Assembly (NCBI GenBank): GCA_944321945.1
Contig: CALUNE010000007.1
Span: 1 to 64,000, forward strand
Reading direction: 5' to 3'
Origin: an uncultured Alistipes sp.
GTDB lineage: Bacteria; Bacteroidota; Bacteroidia; Bacteroidales; Rikenellaceae
Length of the DNA stretch: 64,000 nt
The notes beneath the pieces are model-generated. The model saw nothing but the letters and a program-made list of their open reading frames with translations, had not been told where the DNA came from and searched no databases. Position 1 is the stretch's first letter, and every line of letters begins with the position of its first letter. The position numbers and the translations under genes are program-made. Shown here piece by piece: positions 1 to 7,724 of the stretch.

Positions 1-580
1 GTCGTGTTTCCCGTCACTTGATGTTGCAAGGCCTGCAGCCGTTCCCGGAATTCGAACGGATGGAAATCCGGAAGCAGCCGCCCGAGAGTCCGGAAATCCT
101 TGTCGGTAAGAAACGTTGAATCCGGATTTTTCCCGCAAGCCGGACCAGGATGCCGGTATTCGCGAAGCACGGTGCCCATCATCAAATTATACAGGAAATT
201 CAAATGGGAATACCCCTCGCCATTCACCGTCGCAACGATCCTGACACAGGACAACACCCCCCCCGCCGGTTGCGGGTGCGGTAATAGCGCCAATAGGTAT
301 CAATAAGGTAACCGAGGACCCGATTATCGGGACAAAAGGCCGCCAGCAGATAGAATTCGGCCTCTTCGTGTGGCTGTTCCGCAGGCAGCGTATTACAACG
401 TCGGATTTGTTCAACCAGCCAGCGTACGGCCACAACAGGTTCAGCCAACGGCGCAAGCACCTTCCAGGTATCGGGGCGCATGGCATCGACCCGTCCGAAG
501 GCATGCAGAACGTCCAGGATCCAGCCGCTCCACTCCGTTTGCAAGGCGCTCTGCTCAAGTTTTTCTCTCAACTGCCTCAT
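1..580 (-). pseudogene. Hypothetical protein gene broken by a frameshift in a C8/G8 tract; runs off the window edge
   Basis: On the minus strand an ORF opens at ATG 580 (MRQLREKLEQ...) and reads about 108 sensible residues to the G8 run that is C8 on the plus strand (257-264). The frame then stops after some 15 low-quality residues. One of the other two minus frames carries on from the G run with protein-like sequence (VLSCVRIVATVNGEGY..., FHPFEFRERLQALQHQ) to the window edge without a stop. Adding one G to the run joins the two halves. I do not recognise the family; the N-terminal half looks helical and soluble. A TATCTTTA box lies on the minus strand at 594-601, just upstream. It could be a pseudogene, a phase-variable gene or a sequencing indel. 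That the two frames belong together is inferred from their continuity at the tract. Confidence 0.5.
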
Positions 581-593
581 TTCACAACGATTA

Positions 594-601
594 TAAAGAT
601 A
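594..601 (-). promoter_or_regulatory. Bacteroidetes -7 box for the frameshifted gene
   Basis: TATCTTTA on the minus strand, one base off the TAnnTTTG consensus, 14 nt upstream of ATG 580. Confidence 0.35.
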
Positions 602-732
602 GGATTTTCCCGAAAATGAAAGCACACACGCCCCCGCAAAAAAGGTTTCCGAGCCGTCAACCCATTATGAACCTTTTGTACCGATTTAATCGTTCTTTTT
701 GGCTCCGGGCGCTTGCGGGTCAATAAAAAAAC

Positions 733-740
733 TATATTTG
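733..740 (+). promoter_or_regulatory. -7 promoter box of the 6S RNA gene
   Basis: A perfect TATATTTG (consensus TAnnTTTG of the Bacteroidetes primary sigma factor). Transcription is expected to start about 7 nt downstream, near 747, where the folded RNA described next begins. A TTG at 713-715 is a weak candidate for the -33 element. Confidence 0.6.
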
Positions 741-746
741 TAGAGC

Positions 747-954
747 GATTGGGCGAAAATCCCGGTCGGATACATACGAAGCGTTATGCTGATCTTGTAG
801 TTTTGGGAACCTGAGAAATTTTCAAACTTGGCACAAGAGATGGCATGGCGGCTCTCACGTTCGCGTGGGCTGCTATCACCATATTTGTGCTAAAGGTAAT
901 CTCAGGACCTCCAAAACTCGATATGGCCGCAGTCCGCGCTTTGTGTATATCGAG
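747..954 (+). ncRNA. ssrS: 6S RNA (Bacteroidales-1 type)
   Basis: This gene-free stretch folds into one long rod. Pairings seen in the sequence, from outside in: 774-783 with 937-946 (10 bp, two G-U); an open central region; 799-806 with 911-918 (8 bp, perfect); 810-816 with 900-906 (7 bp, perfect); 828-836 with 885-893 (9 bp, one G-U); and a tip hairpin 854-859/864-869 closed by a UUCG tetraloop at 860-863. A rod of about 200 nt with a large central bulge is the hallmark of 6S RNA, which binds the RNA polymerase holoenzyme by mimicking an open promoter. A strong -7 box lies just upstream and no convincing protein is encoded here. The ends are estimates. A weak hairpin at 955-974 followed by a short T run may end the transcript. 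Confidence 0.72.
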
Positions 955-1061
955 GTCGGCGCTTGCGGCCCGACTTTCGGAGGATGCAGAATGGATGATG
1001 CAGTGGAGACCCGAAAATTTCGAACCAACCCGGAATACCGAACCTGAAAAACGATATACGT

Positions 1062-1637
1062 ATGACATCGACCGGAATGATCCTGATAATCAGCGCGGCA
1101 GTTGTCGCCGTGCTGCTTATCATATGGGGCATTGTAACCAACAATAACCTCATCGCCAAACGTAACCGTGTCAAACAGTGCCGGAGCGGCATCTGCGTGG
1201 TACTGAAGCAGCGCAACGACCTGATTCCGAATCTCGTTGCATCGGTCAAGGCCTACATGGGCCACGAGAACGAAATTCTGACGCGTATCACCGACCTGCG
1301 CACGCGAACCACATCGGCATCGGAGCGTGAGCAGATTCGCGAAGGCGGTGAAATCTCCACGCTGCTCGGCCGGTTGAACGTCGCTGTCGAAAACTATCCC
1401 GAACTGAAGGCTAACACGCAGTTCCTCCACCTGCAGGGACAGATCGAAGAGGTGGAGAACGAGCTGCAGGCCATCCGCCGCACCTATAACGCCGCCGTCA
1501 CGGATTACAACAACGCGATCGAGATGTTCCCCTCGTCGGTCATCGCCCGGTTGTGCCGCCACACGCAACAGGAACTCATCGAGATTCCCGAAAGCGAACA
1601 TGTACCGCCTCACATAGCCGAACTCTTCCGCTCATGA
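1062..1637 (+). CDS. LemA family membrane protein
   Basis: A 191-residue protein with one N-terminal membrane helix (residues about 5-25) followed by a helical cytoplasmic-type domain. The motif around KRNRVKQ...LKQRNDLIPNLVASVKAYMGHE is the LemA signature. Length and layout fit the family, whose biochemical role is not established. The stop codon overlaps the start of the next small membrane gene by 4 nt (ATGA), so the two are translationally coupled. It starts about 100 nt after the 6S RNA and may have its own promoter; no clear -7 box was seen. Confidence 0.85.
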   Translation: MTSTGMILIISAAVVAVLLIIWGIVTNNNLIAKRNRVKQCRSGICVVLKQRNDLIPNLVASVKAYMGHENEILTRITDLRTRTTSASEREQIREGGEISTLLGRLNVAVENYPELKANTQFLHLQGQIEEVENELQAIRRTYNAAVTDYNNAIEMFPSSVIARLCRHTQQELIEIPESEHVPPHIAELFRS

Positions 1638-1867
1638 ACGCCCCGACGCCCAACTTCAAGGAGCTCACCGGCCGGATGCGCCGGGAGTTGACACGCCTTG
1701 CCCGGCTGCGACGTGTAGTGAGGGTGCTGCTCGTGATTGTCTACTCGGCGACGCTGCTGTGGTTTGCATTCTGTCTCTTCGGCGGCAACCTGCTCGCCTC
1801 GGCAGATTATACGACCTACGTACACACCAGCCAATACATCCTTTACGGATTCATCTTGCCGCCGTAA
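1634..1867 (+). CDS. Small two-helix membrane protein, probably frameshifted near its C-terminus
   Basis: The 77-residue ORF starts inside the lemA stop (ATGA overlap). It has a basic N-terminus, one clear membrane helix (about 28-50) and the start of a second (YILYGFIL) that ends abruptly at Pro-Pro-stop. An alternative frame continues from the same point with AAVIWYFIKG and then stops at 1888-1890. One extra base near 1856-1859 would give an 85-residue protein with a complete second helix and a polar Lys-Gly end. This suggests a real or technical single-base deletion. The family is not recognised. Its position implies a partner role for the LemA protein. Confidence 0.6.
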   Translation: MNAPTPNFKELTGRMRRELTRLARLRRVVRVLLVIVYSATLLWFAFCLFGGNLLASADYTTYVHTSQYILYGFILPP

Positions 1868-1943
1868 TCTGGTATTTTATCAAGGGGTAAATCGGCCAAC
1901 CGCCCGGGACCCCTTAAATTTGTCAACCTTAAATCAACCCGCC

Positions 1944-2402
1944 ATGAAAACCTTCAACTACACATCGACTTCCGCCATCAAGGAGAACATCACCTATCTG
2001 ATTCTGGGCGTCGCACTGATCGTCTTTCCGCTCGTCCACCCCTTCGGGATCCGTATCGGCGCCAAACCGATTCTCGGACCTGTACCGACAACGATTCTGC
2101 TGATCATGGCCGGTCTTTACATGCTCTATACGGCCTACCGCAAGATCCGCAATGCCCGTGCACTCTCAGCCCAGGGCGGCGTCATCAGCGTGGACGACGA
2201 AACGGTTACCTATCCGGCAATCCGCAAGGGACAGGTCGAAAAGGAGAGCTTCCCGATCGCCGAAATCGCAGACCTCGCCTATGCCGAGGAGGACGGCATC
2301 CTGACCGTGACGCTCAACGACGGCCGGACAATCCGGTTCGACGTCGACTTCTTCGACAGTCTCGACCAGTTGAAGGAGTTCTCGACACTCCTCCAGAAGT
2401 AA
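1944..2402 (+). CDS. Hypothetical membrane protein, two helices plus a small soluble domain
   Basis: 152 residues from ATG 1944. Two closely spaced hydrophobic segments (about 17-36 and 47-66) form a membrane hairpin. A cytoplasmic-type domain of about 80 residues follows, rich in short beta strands (GGVISVDDETVTY..., LTVTLNDGRTIRFDVDFFDS). This layout resembles bacterial PH-like (bPH) proteins, but that match is only by shape. It lies 54 nt after the frame-extended end of the LemA partner and may be co-transcribed with the LemA pair. Function is unknown. Confidence 0.7.
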   Translation: MKTFNYTSTSAIKENITYLILGVALIVFPLVHPFGIRIGAKPILGPVPTTILLIMAGLYMLYTAYRKIRNARALSAQGGVISVDDETVTYPAIRKGQVEKESFPIAEIADLAYAEEDGILTVTLNDGRTIRFDVDFFDSLDQLKEFSTLLQK

Positions 2403-2527
2403 CGCGCATGATCCCGCCGCAACGGAAACCACCCGTTCCGTCCCGCCGCGGCCACACGCGGAAGCAATGCCCCCCAATCCGCGGATTTTCCTTGCCGGTA
2501 GCGGGTTCCGAATTGACGTTTTTTTCG

Positions 2528-2535
2528 TACCTTTG
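2528..2535 (+). promoter_or_regulatory. -7 promoter box of the flavodiiron protein gene
   Basis: A perfect TAnnTTTG match (TACCTTTG), 25 nt upstream of ATG 2561. No clear -33 element. The 158-nt gap upstream (2403-2560) holds nothing else that I can see. Confidence 0.55.
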
Positions 2536-2560
2536 CCGCAAAAACATAAACCACCCTTTT

Positions 2561-3760
2561 ATGGCAATCACTGAAATCGTTCCCGGCATCCACTATGTCG
2601 GCGTCAACGACCGGACAACGACCCGTTTCGAGGGTCTCTGGTCGCTCCCGCAAGGGGTTTCCTACAACGCCTATCTGGTCGTGGGCGAAAAGATCGCCCT
2701 GATCGACACCGTCGAAGAGGCTTTCGGAAGCCGTCTCGAGGCCAATATCCGCGAAGTGATCGGCGATCGCAAGATCGACTATCTGGTCATCAACCACATG
2801 GAACCCGACCACTCGTCGTCGATCGCCTCGCTGCGACGCATCTATCCCGACCTGCAGCTGGTCTCCAACGCCAAGGCCCTGCAGATGGTCGAGGGATACT
2901 ACGGCCTGACCGGCCCCTCGGTGGAGGTCAAGGAGGGCGACACGCTCGATCTGGGCGGCGGCAAGAGCCTCTCGTTCCACATGATCCCGATGGTCCACTG
3001 GCCCGAGACGATGGTCACGTGGTGCGCCGCCGAACAGACGCTCTTCACGGGCGATGCGCTGGGTACGTTCGGCGCCCTCGACGGCGGAATCACCGATTCC
3101 CAGCTCGACGTCGAACGCTATTGGGACGAGATGCGCCGCTACTACGCCTCGATCGTCGGCAAATACGGCGCTCCAGTGCAGAAGGCGCTGCAGAAGCTCG
3201 CCAAGCTGCCCGTGCGGACCGCCTGCCCGACCCACGGACCCGTCTGGCAGCAGCACCTCGGCCGCGTCATCGACCTCTACGACCGTCTGAGCCGTTACGA
3301 AGGCGAACCGGGCGTGGTCATCGCCTACGCCTCGATGTACGGCAATACCGAACAGCTGGCCGAACGCATCGCCCGTGAGCTGGCCGCCGAAGGGGTACGC
3401 CAGATCCGCCTCTACAACCTCTCGTATGCCGATCCGTCGGTAGTGCTGCGCGACGTGTTCCGCTTCGACACACTGCTCGTCGGCGGTCCGACCTACAACG
3501 CAGGTCTCTTCCCGCCGGTGGCCGAACTGCTCGACAAACTGGCCGCACGCTGCATCCCGCAACGCCGCTTCGGCTGGTTCGGATCGTTCAACTGGACCGG
3601 TGCCTCGGTGCGCCTGCTGGGCGAGTTTGCCGAACGGATGAAGTGGGAGAAGCTCTGCTGCCCGCTGGAGATGAAACAGGGATTCAACGAAAAGACGGCG
3701 GACGCCTGCCGCTCGCTGGCGCACGAAATCGCCGAAAAACTCCGTAACAAGGCCCAGTGA
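2561..3760 (+). CDS. fprA: Flavodiiron protein (FprA, A-type flavoprotein)
   Basis: A 399-residue two-domain enzyme. The N-terminal metallo-beta-lactamase-like domain carries the diiron ligands: His79-x-Glu81-x-Asp83-His84, then a His in MVHWPE, an Asp in FTGDALG and a His in PTHGPVW. From about residue 250 a flavodoxin domain begins (VVIAYASMYGNTEQLAERIA, the FMN phosphate loop). Flavodiiron proteins reduce O2 to water and/or NO to N2O with electrons from rubredoxin, ferredoxin or F420, which protects strict anaerobes. The start at 2561 is chosen because the domain begins there, close behind a -7 box; the longer in-frame extension has no family-like sequence. The stop overlaps the start of ugd by one base (TGATG). 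Confidence 0.92.
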   Translation: MAITEIVPGIHYVGVNDRTTTRFEGLWSLPQGVSYNAYLVVGEKIALIDTVEEAFGSRLEANIREVIGDRKIDYLVINHMEPDHSSSIASLRRIYPDLQLVSNAKALQMVEGYYGLTGPSVEVKEGDTLDLGGGKSLSFHMIPMVHWPETMVTWCAAEQTLFTGDALGTFGALDGGITDSQLDVERYWDEMRRYYASIVGKYGAPVQKALQKLAKLPVRTACPTHGPVWQQHLGRVIDLYDRLSRYEGEPGVVIAYASMYGNTEQLAERIARELAAEGVRQIRLYNLSYADPSVVLRDVFRFDTLLVGGPTYNAGLFPPVAELLDKLAARCIPQRRFGWFGSFNWTGASVRLLGEFAERMKWEKLCCPLEMKQGFNEKTADACRSLAHEIAEKLRNKAQ

Positions 3761-5073
3761 TGAGAATCGCCATCGTCGGGACGGGATACGTGGGACTGGT
3801 GTCGGGGGCCTGCTTCGCGGAGATGGGCCTCGACATCACCTGCGTGGATACCGACCGACGGAAGATCGAGGCGCTGAACGAGGGTCGGATTCCGATCTAC
3901 GAACCGGGCCTCGAAGAGCTGGTGCGCCGCAATGCCGCCGCCGGAAGGCTGCATTTCACGACCGAACTCACCGAGTGCCTCGACCGGGTCGAGGTGGTCT
4001 TTTCGGCCGTCGGCACCCCGCCGCTCGAGGACGGATCGGCCGACCTGAGCCAGGTGATGGCCGTAGCCCGCACCTTCGGGCGGCACATCCGCCGATATAC
4101 GCTGCTGGTGACCAAAAGCACCGTACCGGTGGGTACGGCAGCCCGCATTCGCGAGGTCATCCGCGAGGAGCTGCACGCCCGCGGCTGCGAGGTGCCGTTC
4201 GACGTGGCCTCGAACCCCGAATTTCTGAAGGAGGGGGCCGCCATCAAGGACTTCATGTCGCCCGACCGCGTCGTGGTGGGGGTCGACAGCCAGCGGGCCC
4301 GCGATCTGATGGCACGCCTCTACCGGCCGTTTCTGATCAATAACTTCCGGGTGCTGTTCATGGACATCGCCTCGGCCGAGATGACCAAATACGCCGCCAA
4401 CGCCATGCTGGCCACACGGATCTCGTTCATGAACGACGTAGCCAACCTCTGCGACCGGGTGGGGGCCGACGTCGAGATGGTCCGCAAGGGCATCGGCTCC
4501 GACGCCCGCATCGGCAACAAATTCCTCTATCCGGGATGCGGCTACGGGGGGTCGTGCTTCCCGAAGGATGTCAAGGCGCTGGCCCGCACGGCCCGTGAGC
4601 ACGGCTACACGATGCAGGTCATCGAGGCGGTCGAACGGGTCAACGAAGCGCAGAAGAGCATCGTCTACGAAAAGCTCCGCGCGGCGCTGGGCGATCTGCA
4701 CGGCAAACGGGTAGCCGTCTGGGGCGTGGCCTTCAAGCCCGAGACGGACGACATCCGCGAAGCTCCGGCCACGGAGGTGATCGTCCGGCTGCTCGAGGCC
4801 GGTGCCGAAGTGCGCATCTGCGATCCGGTGGCCGTACCGGAGTTCCTGCACCGACGGAGTGATCTGAAAGTCACCGCGGCCCGCACGATGTATGAAGCAG
4901 CCGAAGGGGCCGATGCCGTGGCGCTGCTTACCGAATGGAAGGAGTTCCGCATGCCCGACTGGCCGCGGCTCCACGCCTCGATGCGCGACCATATAGTCGT
5001 CGACGGACGCAACATCTACGACAAACAGGAGGTTCTCACGGCCGGATTCCGCTACTTCGGGATCGGCAAATAA
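3760..5073 (+). CDS. ugd: UDP-glucose/GDP-mannose 6-dehydrogenase family protein
   Basis: 437 residues. The N-terminus MRIAIVGTGYVGLVSGACFAEMG is the NAD-binding Rossmann loop. SNPEFLKEGAAIKDF and the catalytic-cysteine motif CGYGGSCFPKD (Cys266) identify the UDP-glucose 6-dehydrogenase family. The C-terminal UDP-binding domain is complete, so length is normal. It oxidises UDP-glucose (or a related sugar nucleotide) to the uronic acid for capsule, exopolysaccharide or LPS. ATG 3760 is preferred over GTG 3757. It overlaps the fprA stop and so is probably co-transcribed with it, although the two functions are not obviously linked. A hairpin at 5101-5129 ends the unit. Confidence 0.93.
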   Translation: MRIAIVGTGYVGLVSGACFAEMGLDITCVDTDRRKIEALNEGRIPIYEPGLEELVRRNAAAGRLHFTTELTECLDRVEVVFSAVGTPPLEDGSADLSQVMAVARTFGRHIRRYTLLVTKSTVPVGTAARIREVIREELHARGCEVPFDVASNPEFLKEGAAIKDFMSPDRVVVGVDSQRARDLMARLYRPFLINNFRVLFMDIASAEMTKYAANAMLATRISFMNDVANLCDRVGADVEMVRKGIGSDARIGNKFLYPGCGYGGSCFPKDVKALARTAREHGYTMQVIEAVERVNEAQKSIVYEKLRAALGDLHGKRVAVWGVAFKPETDDIREAPATEVIVRLLEAGAEVRICDPVAVPEFLHRRSDLKVTAARTMYEAAEGADAVALLTEWKEFRMPDWPRLHASMRDHIVVDGRNIYDKQEVLTAGFRYFGIGK

Positions 5074-5100
5074 CCCGCTGCCAAACAGCATCACAGTCTG

Positions 5101-5135
5101 CCATCCCGGGCCTTGCAGGTCCGGGATGGTTCGTT
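5101..5135 (+). terminator. Terminator-like hairpin after ugd
   Basis: A perfect 9-bp stem (5101-5109 with 5121-5129) with an 11-nt loop, followed by a T-rich stretch. It separates ugd from the MFS gene. Confidence 0.6.
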
Positions 5136-5196
5136 GTGTTCCGAAAAGAGACAAAACCCCGCAACAAAAGACCAGCTGCAAGCGGAAAATCTCGAG

Positions 5197-5204
5197 TACT
5201 TTTG
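5197..5204 (+). promoter_or_regulatory. -7 promoter box of the Bcr/CflA transporter gene
   Basis: A perfect TAnnTTTG match (TACTTTTG), 19 nt before ATG 5224. Confidence 0.5.
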
Positions 5205-5223
5205 CACCAGAAAATTTCGCAAG

Positions 5224-6399
5224 ATGAACAACAGCAAATTATTCCTACTCGTCCTGCTGGGCATGCTCACGGCGTTCGGTCCGTTCGTGACGGACATGTA
5301 CCTGCCGACACTCCCGGCCATGACGGGCTATTTCCACACCACCTCCTCGCTGGTCCAGATGGGTCTTACGACCAGCATGATCGGGCTGGCCGTCGGACAG
5401 TTGCTCTTCGGTCCGCTGAGCGACAAATACGGCCGACGCCGTCCGCTGCTTGCAGCCATGTGGCTCTTCATTGCGGCCACGCTGCTCTGCCTCTTCGCCA
5501 CCAACATCAGTCAATTCATCGCCATGCGGCTGCTGCAGGGCATCGCCGGAGCCGGCGGCATTGTCATTTCGCGGTCGGTCGCCACGGACCGCTTCGCCGG
5601 ACAGGATCTGGCCCGGATGCTGGCGCTGATCGGCGCCGTAAACGGGGTGGCACCGGTCGTCGCTCCGATTGTGGGCGGTACGTGCAGCGATTCGATCGGC
5701 TGGCGGGGCATCTTCTGCATCCTGCTCGCACTGGGCGTCGTGCTGCTGGCCGGCAGCTACCGGATGCGCGAGACGCTGCCGCAGGAGCGCCGCAGCCAGG
5801 TCGGCTGGGGTGATCTGCTGCGCAGTTTCGGCACCGTGCTCCACAACCGCCGCTACCGCGCCTACGTCCTGCAGCTGGGATTCGCCCAGGGCGTACTCTT
5901 CGCCAACATCGCCTCGTCGCCCTTCATCGTCCAGCAGCACTACGGCTTCACGGCCTTCGAGTTCAGCATCTGCTTCGCCATCAACGCCATCTCGATCGGC
6001 ACGGCTGCAGCCCTCTCGGTAAAGTTCCGTTCACCCGAACGGTGCACCCGCACGGGATGTATCGGCATGGTTGCCTTCTCGGTGGCCGAGGCCGTTGCGC
6101 TGGCTTCGGGATGCGGATTCTGGACCTACGAAGCCCTGCTTTTCGCCCTGCTCTTCACCATGGGGCTCACCTTCACCTCGTCGACGGCCCTGGCCATGGA
6201 TGCCGCCCGCGAACAGGCCGGGACGGCTTCGGCACTGCTGGGCGCCGTCTGCTTCGCCTTCGGAGGCATCGTCTCGCCGCTGGTCGGCATGGGCGACACA
6301 CTCCTCTCGACGGGTACGGTCTTCGTGGTCTGCGCCCTCTGCTCGTGGCTCTGCATCCGCTTCGGAGTGCGCCACAAGCCCCATCCGGCGGTCGCATAG
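5224..6399 (+). CDS. Multidrug efflux MFS transporter, Bcr/CflA family
   Basis: 391 residues with about 12 hydrophobic segments. The early sequence FGPFVTDMYLPTLPAM is typical of the Bcr/CflA drug:H+ antiporter branch, and GPLSDKYGRRRPLL is the MFS loop 2-3 motif. Family members export bicyclomycin, sulfonamides, chloramphenicol or dipeptides; the substrate cannot be told from sequence. ATG 5224 follows the -7 box closely and starts directly before the first helix. It is monocistronic, ending at a bidirectional terminator shared with the convergent gene. Confidence 0.88.
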   Translation: MNNSKLFLLVLLGMLTAFGPFVTDMYLPTLPAMTGYFHTTSSLVQMGLTTSMIGLAVGQLLFGPLSDKYGRRRPLLAAMWLFIAATLLCLFATNISQFIAMRLLQGIAGAGGIVISRSVATDRFAGQDLARMLALIGAVNGVAPVVAPIVGGTCSDSIGWRGIFCILLALGVVLLAGSYRMRETLPQERRSQVGWGDLLRSFGTVLHNRRYRAYVLQLGFAQGVLFANIASSPFIVQQHYGFTAFEFSICFAINAISIGTAAALSVKFRSPERCTRTGCIGMVAFSVAEAVALASGCGFWTYEALLFALLFTMGLTFTSSTALAMDAAREQAGTASALLGAVCFAFGGIVSPLVGMGDTLLSTGTVFVVCALCSWLCIRFGVRHKPHPAVA

Positions 6400-6437
6400 C
6401 CGCCCCCGCCGGGCCGAATGATCCGACGACCCCATGC

Positions 6438-6473
6438 GAAAGCCCCTGCCGCAAAATGCGACAGGGGCTTTTG
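6438..6473. terminator. Bidirectional terminator between convergent genes
   Basis: A GC-rich stem, AAGCCCCTG.../...CAGGGGCTTTT, with A and T runs on both sides. It can serve the MFS gene on the plus strand and the Gly-Gly-Pro-repeat gene on the minus strand. Confidence 0.75.
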
Positions 6474-6492
6474 CTGCTGAAGAATCTACGCG

Positions 6493-7137
6493 CTACCGGT
6501 TGCCGGGCTGCACATCGGGGCGAGGATCCCCGGAGGGGACATTCGTCCGTTCCGGCTTTTCGAGGTCACGCGGGTCTTCCGGTTTTCCGGCCTGCGGACG
6601 CATCCGTTCCCAGGCGGCATACTGTTCGTCGGTGAAGATCTTTCGGAACTTCTTGGCCTGTTTGCGATGCCACTCCTCGGCCGCAGCCTGCATCTTGCCG
6701 GCATCGGCGGGACCCAACGCCCCCTGCGGATGCATTCCGGACTCCCGCCCGGGAGCGACACCCCGGGGCCGCATGTCACCGCGACCTCCCGTCATGTCCG
6801 GACCGCCCGAACCGCCCATCATGCCAAAACCGCCCCTGCCCGGACCACCCGGACCACCCGGACCGCCCGGACCGCCAGGTCCTCCCGGGCCACCGAAAGG
6901 ACGGGACGTGGAGATCTCGCTTTTGAAATGAGCATGAAAAAACTTGTAGACCTTTTTGGTCTGCCTGGCATCGAGGTCCAGGGCCTGCTGGAGATGTTGG
7001 GACTCTTTCATCGCCCGAACGGAAGGATCCGCCACGGAAACCGAAGCCCGGGGCTGCGGAGCCGAAGCCGTTTCCTGCGCAAAAAGCGACGTCGAGAAGG
7101 CCATCCATGCGGAAATCAGAAGGAACAATCGTTTCAT
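6493..7137 (-). CDS. Secreted protein with Gly-Gly-Pro repeats, Spy/DUF4890-like helical parts
   Basis: 214 residues. A signal peptide (MKRLFLLISAWMAFSTSLFAQ, cut after AQ) is followed by a helix (LQQALDLDARQTKKVYKFFHAHF) that resembles the LTxxQ-type periplasmic Spy/CpxP helices of Bacteroidetes. The middle is a low-complexity Gly-Gly-Pro stretch (about residues 82-100), encoded by six 9-bp units, with further Gly/Met/Arg-rich sequence to about 135. A second helix (EEWHRKQAKKFRKIFTDEQYAAWERM) and a polar tail follow. The Spy-like label rests on general pattern only. It might be a periplasmic chaperone or envelope-stress protein. It is transcribed alone toward the shared terminator. Confidence 0.7.
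   Translation of the reverse strand: MKRLFLLISAWMAFSTSLFAQETASAPQPRASVSVADPSVRAMKESQHLQQALDLDARQTKKVYKFFHAHFKSEISTSRPFGGPGGPGGPGGPGGPGGPGRGGFGMMGGSGGPDMTGGRGDMRPRGVAPGRESGMHPQGALGPADAGKMQAAAEEWHRKQAKKFRKIFTDEQYAAWERMRPQAGKPEDPRDLEKPERTNVPSGDPRPDVQPGNR
6839..6892. repeat. Six 9-bp units encoding Gly-Gly-Pro repeats
   Basis: CCCGGACCA-type units are repeated six times with third-position differences. They encode the collagen-like Gly-Gly-Pro run of the secreted protein on the minus strand. In-frame 9-bp units can change length by slippage without breaking the gene. Confidence 0.8.
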
Positions 7138-7197
7138 CGGTTTGGGGTTTTCTCAATCATACAACCGGAAAACAGAACCTTTATTGCCTGATGTCAC

Positions 7198-7225
7198 AAA
7201 AAAAGCCGGAAAAATCCGGCTTTTC
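7198..7225 (-). terminator. Terminator after the YhcH gene
   Basis: AAAGCCGGA/TCCGGCTTT stem with an AAAA loop and runs of A and T on the two sides, 25 nt beyond the stop at 7250. Confidence 0.75.
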
Positions 7226-7249
7226 AGAGAACAAAGGTTCGGAACCGTC

Positions 7250-7699
7250 CTACAGACGCACCTTGACGATGATCTTGCGGACCTTGTCGTCGCCGACCAT
7301 CGGGGCGTGACCGTCCTCGGGAAAGAGGACCGTAAACTGACCCGGACGGAGCGTATAATAGGTCTGCGGCTCATCGTCGAAGAACTGAATGTCCTTCTCC
7401 CGGTTGAAGTCCGACTGCGGACGGCAGAGATCCTTGCGCTCGCTCCAGCCGAACGACTCGCACTTGCCGCTGATGAGGACCTGGATGTCGATGTATTCGT
7501 TGTGGACCTCGAGTTTGGCATCCTCCTTCTTCTTGAGTTCACGCTCCATGACGTTGACATAGATATCCTTGCCGTCCAGTTCGTGGATTCCCGGCTCCAT
7601 TTTCGTCCAGTCGGTCGAGGCGATCAGTTCGAAAGCCCGCTTCATGCGCGGATGCACGCCATAGTACAGTGCGCTGTTTTTCAATGAATCCAAAATCAT
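7250..7699 (-). CDS. YhcH/YjgK/YiaL family protein
   Basis: 149 residues, the usual size of this single-domain cupin-like family (EbgC relatives). Recognisable parts are the EVHNEYIDIQVLISG stretch, with the metal-site-like His and Glu, and TLRPGQFTVLFPEDGHAPMVG near the end. Members occur beside sialic-acid, mannose or galactoside catabolism genes and are proposed to bind or anomerise sugars; the precise activity here is unknown. It starts 25 nt after the stop of the phosphatase-like gene upstream and is probably the last gene of that minus-strand unit. Confidence 0.88.
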   Translation of the reverse strand: MILDSLKNSALYYGVHPRMKRAFELIASTDWTKMEPGIHELDGKDIYVNVMERELKKKEDAKLEVHNEYIDIQVLISGKCESFGWSERKDLCRPQSDFNREKDIQFFDDEPQTYYTLRPGQFTVLFPEDGHAPMVGDDKVRKIIVKVRL

Positions 7700-7724
7700 A
7701 GCTCTTCTATTTTAAGGTTGCAAA

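Noticed and set aside
845..1147. 100-codon plus-strand frame before the LemA gene
   Set aside because: It overlaps the 6S RNA fold and the LemA start and shows no family-like sequence; the paired stems explain the region better.
2279..5181. Two long minus-strand frames opposite fprA and ugd
   Set aside because: They are shadows of strongly conserved genes with catalytic motifs in the plus frames; no motif or promoter on the minus strand.
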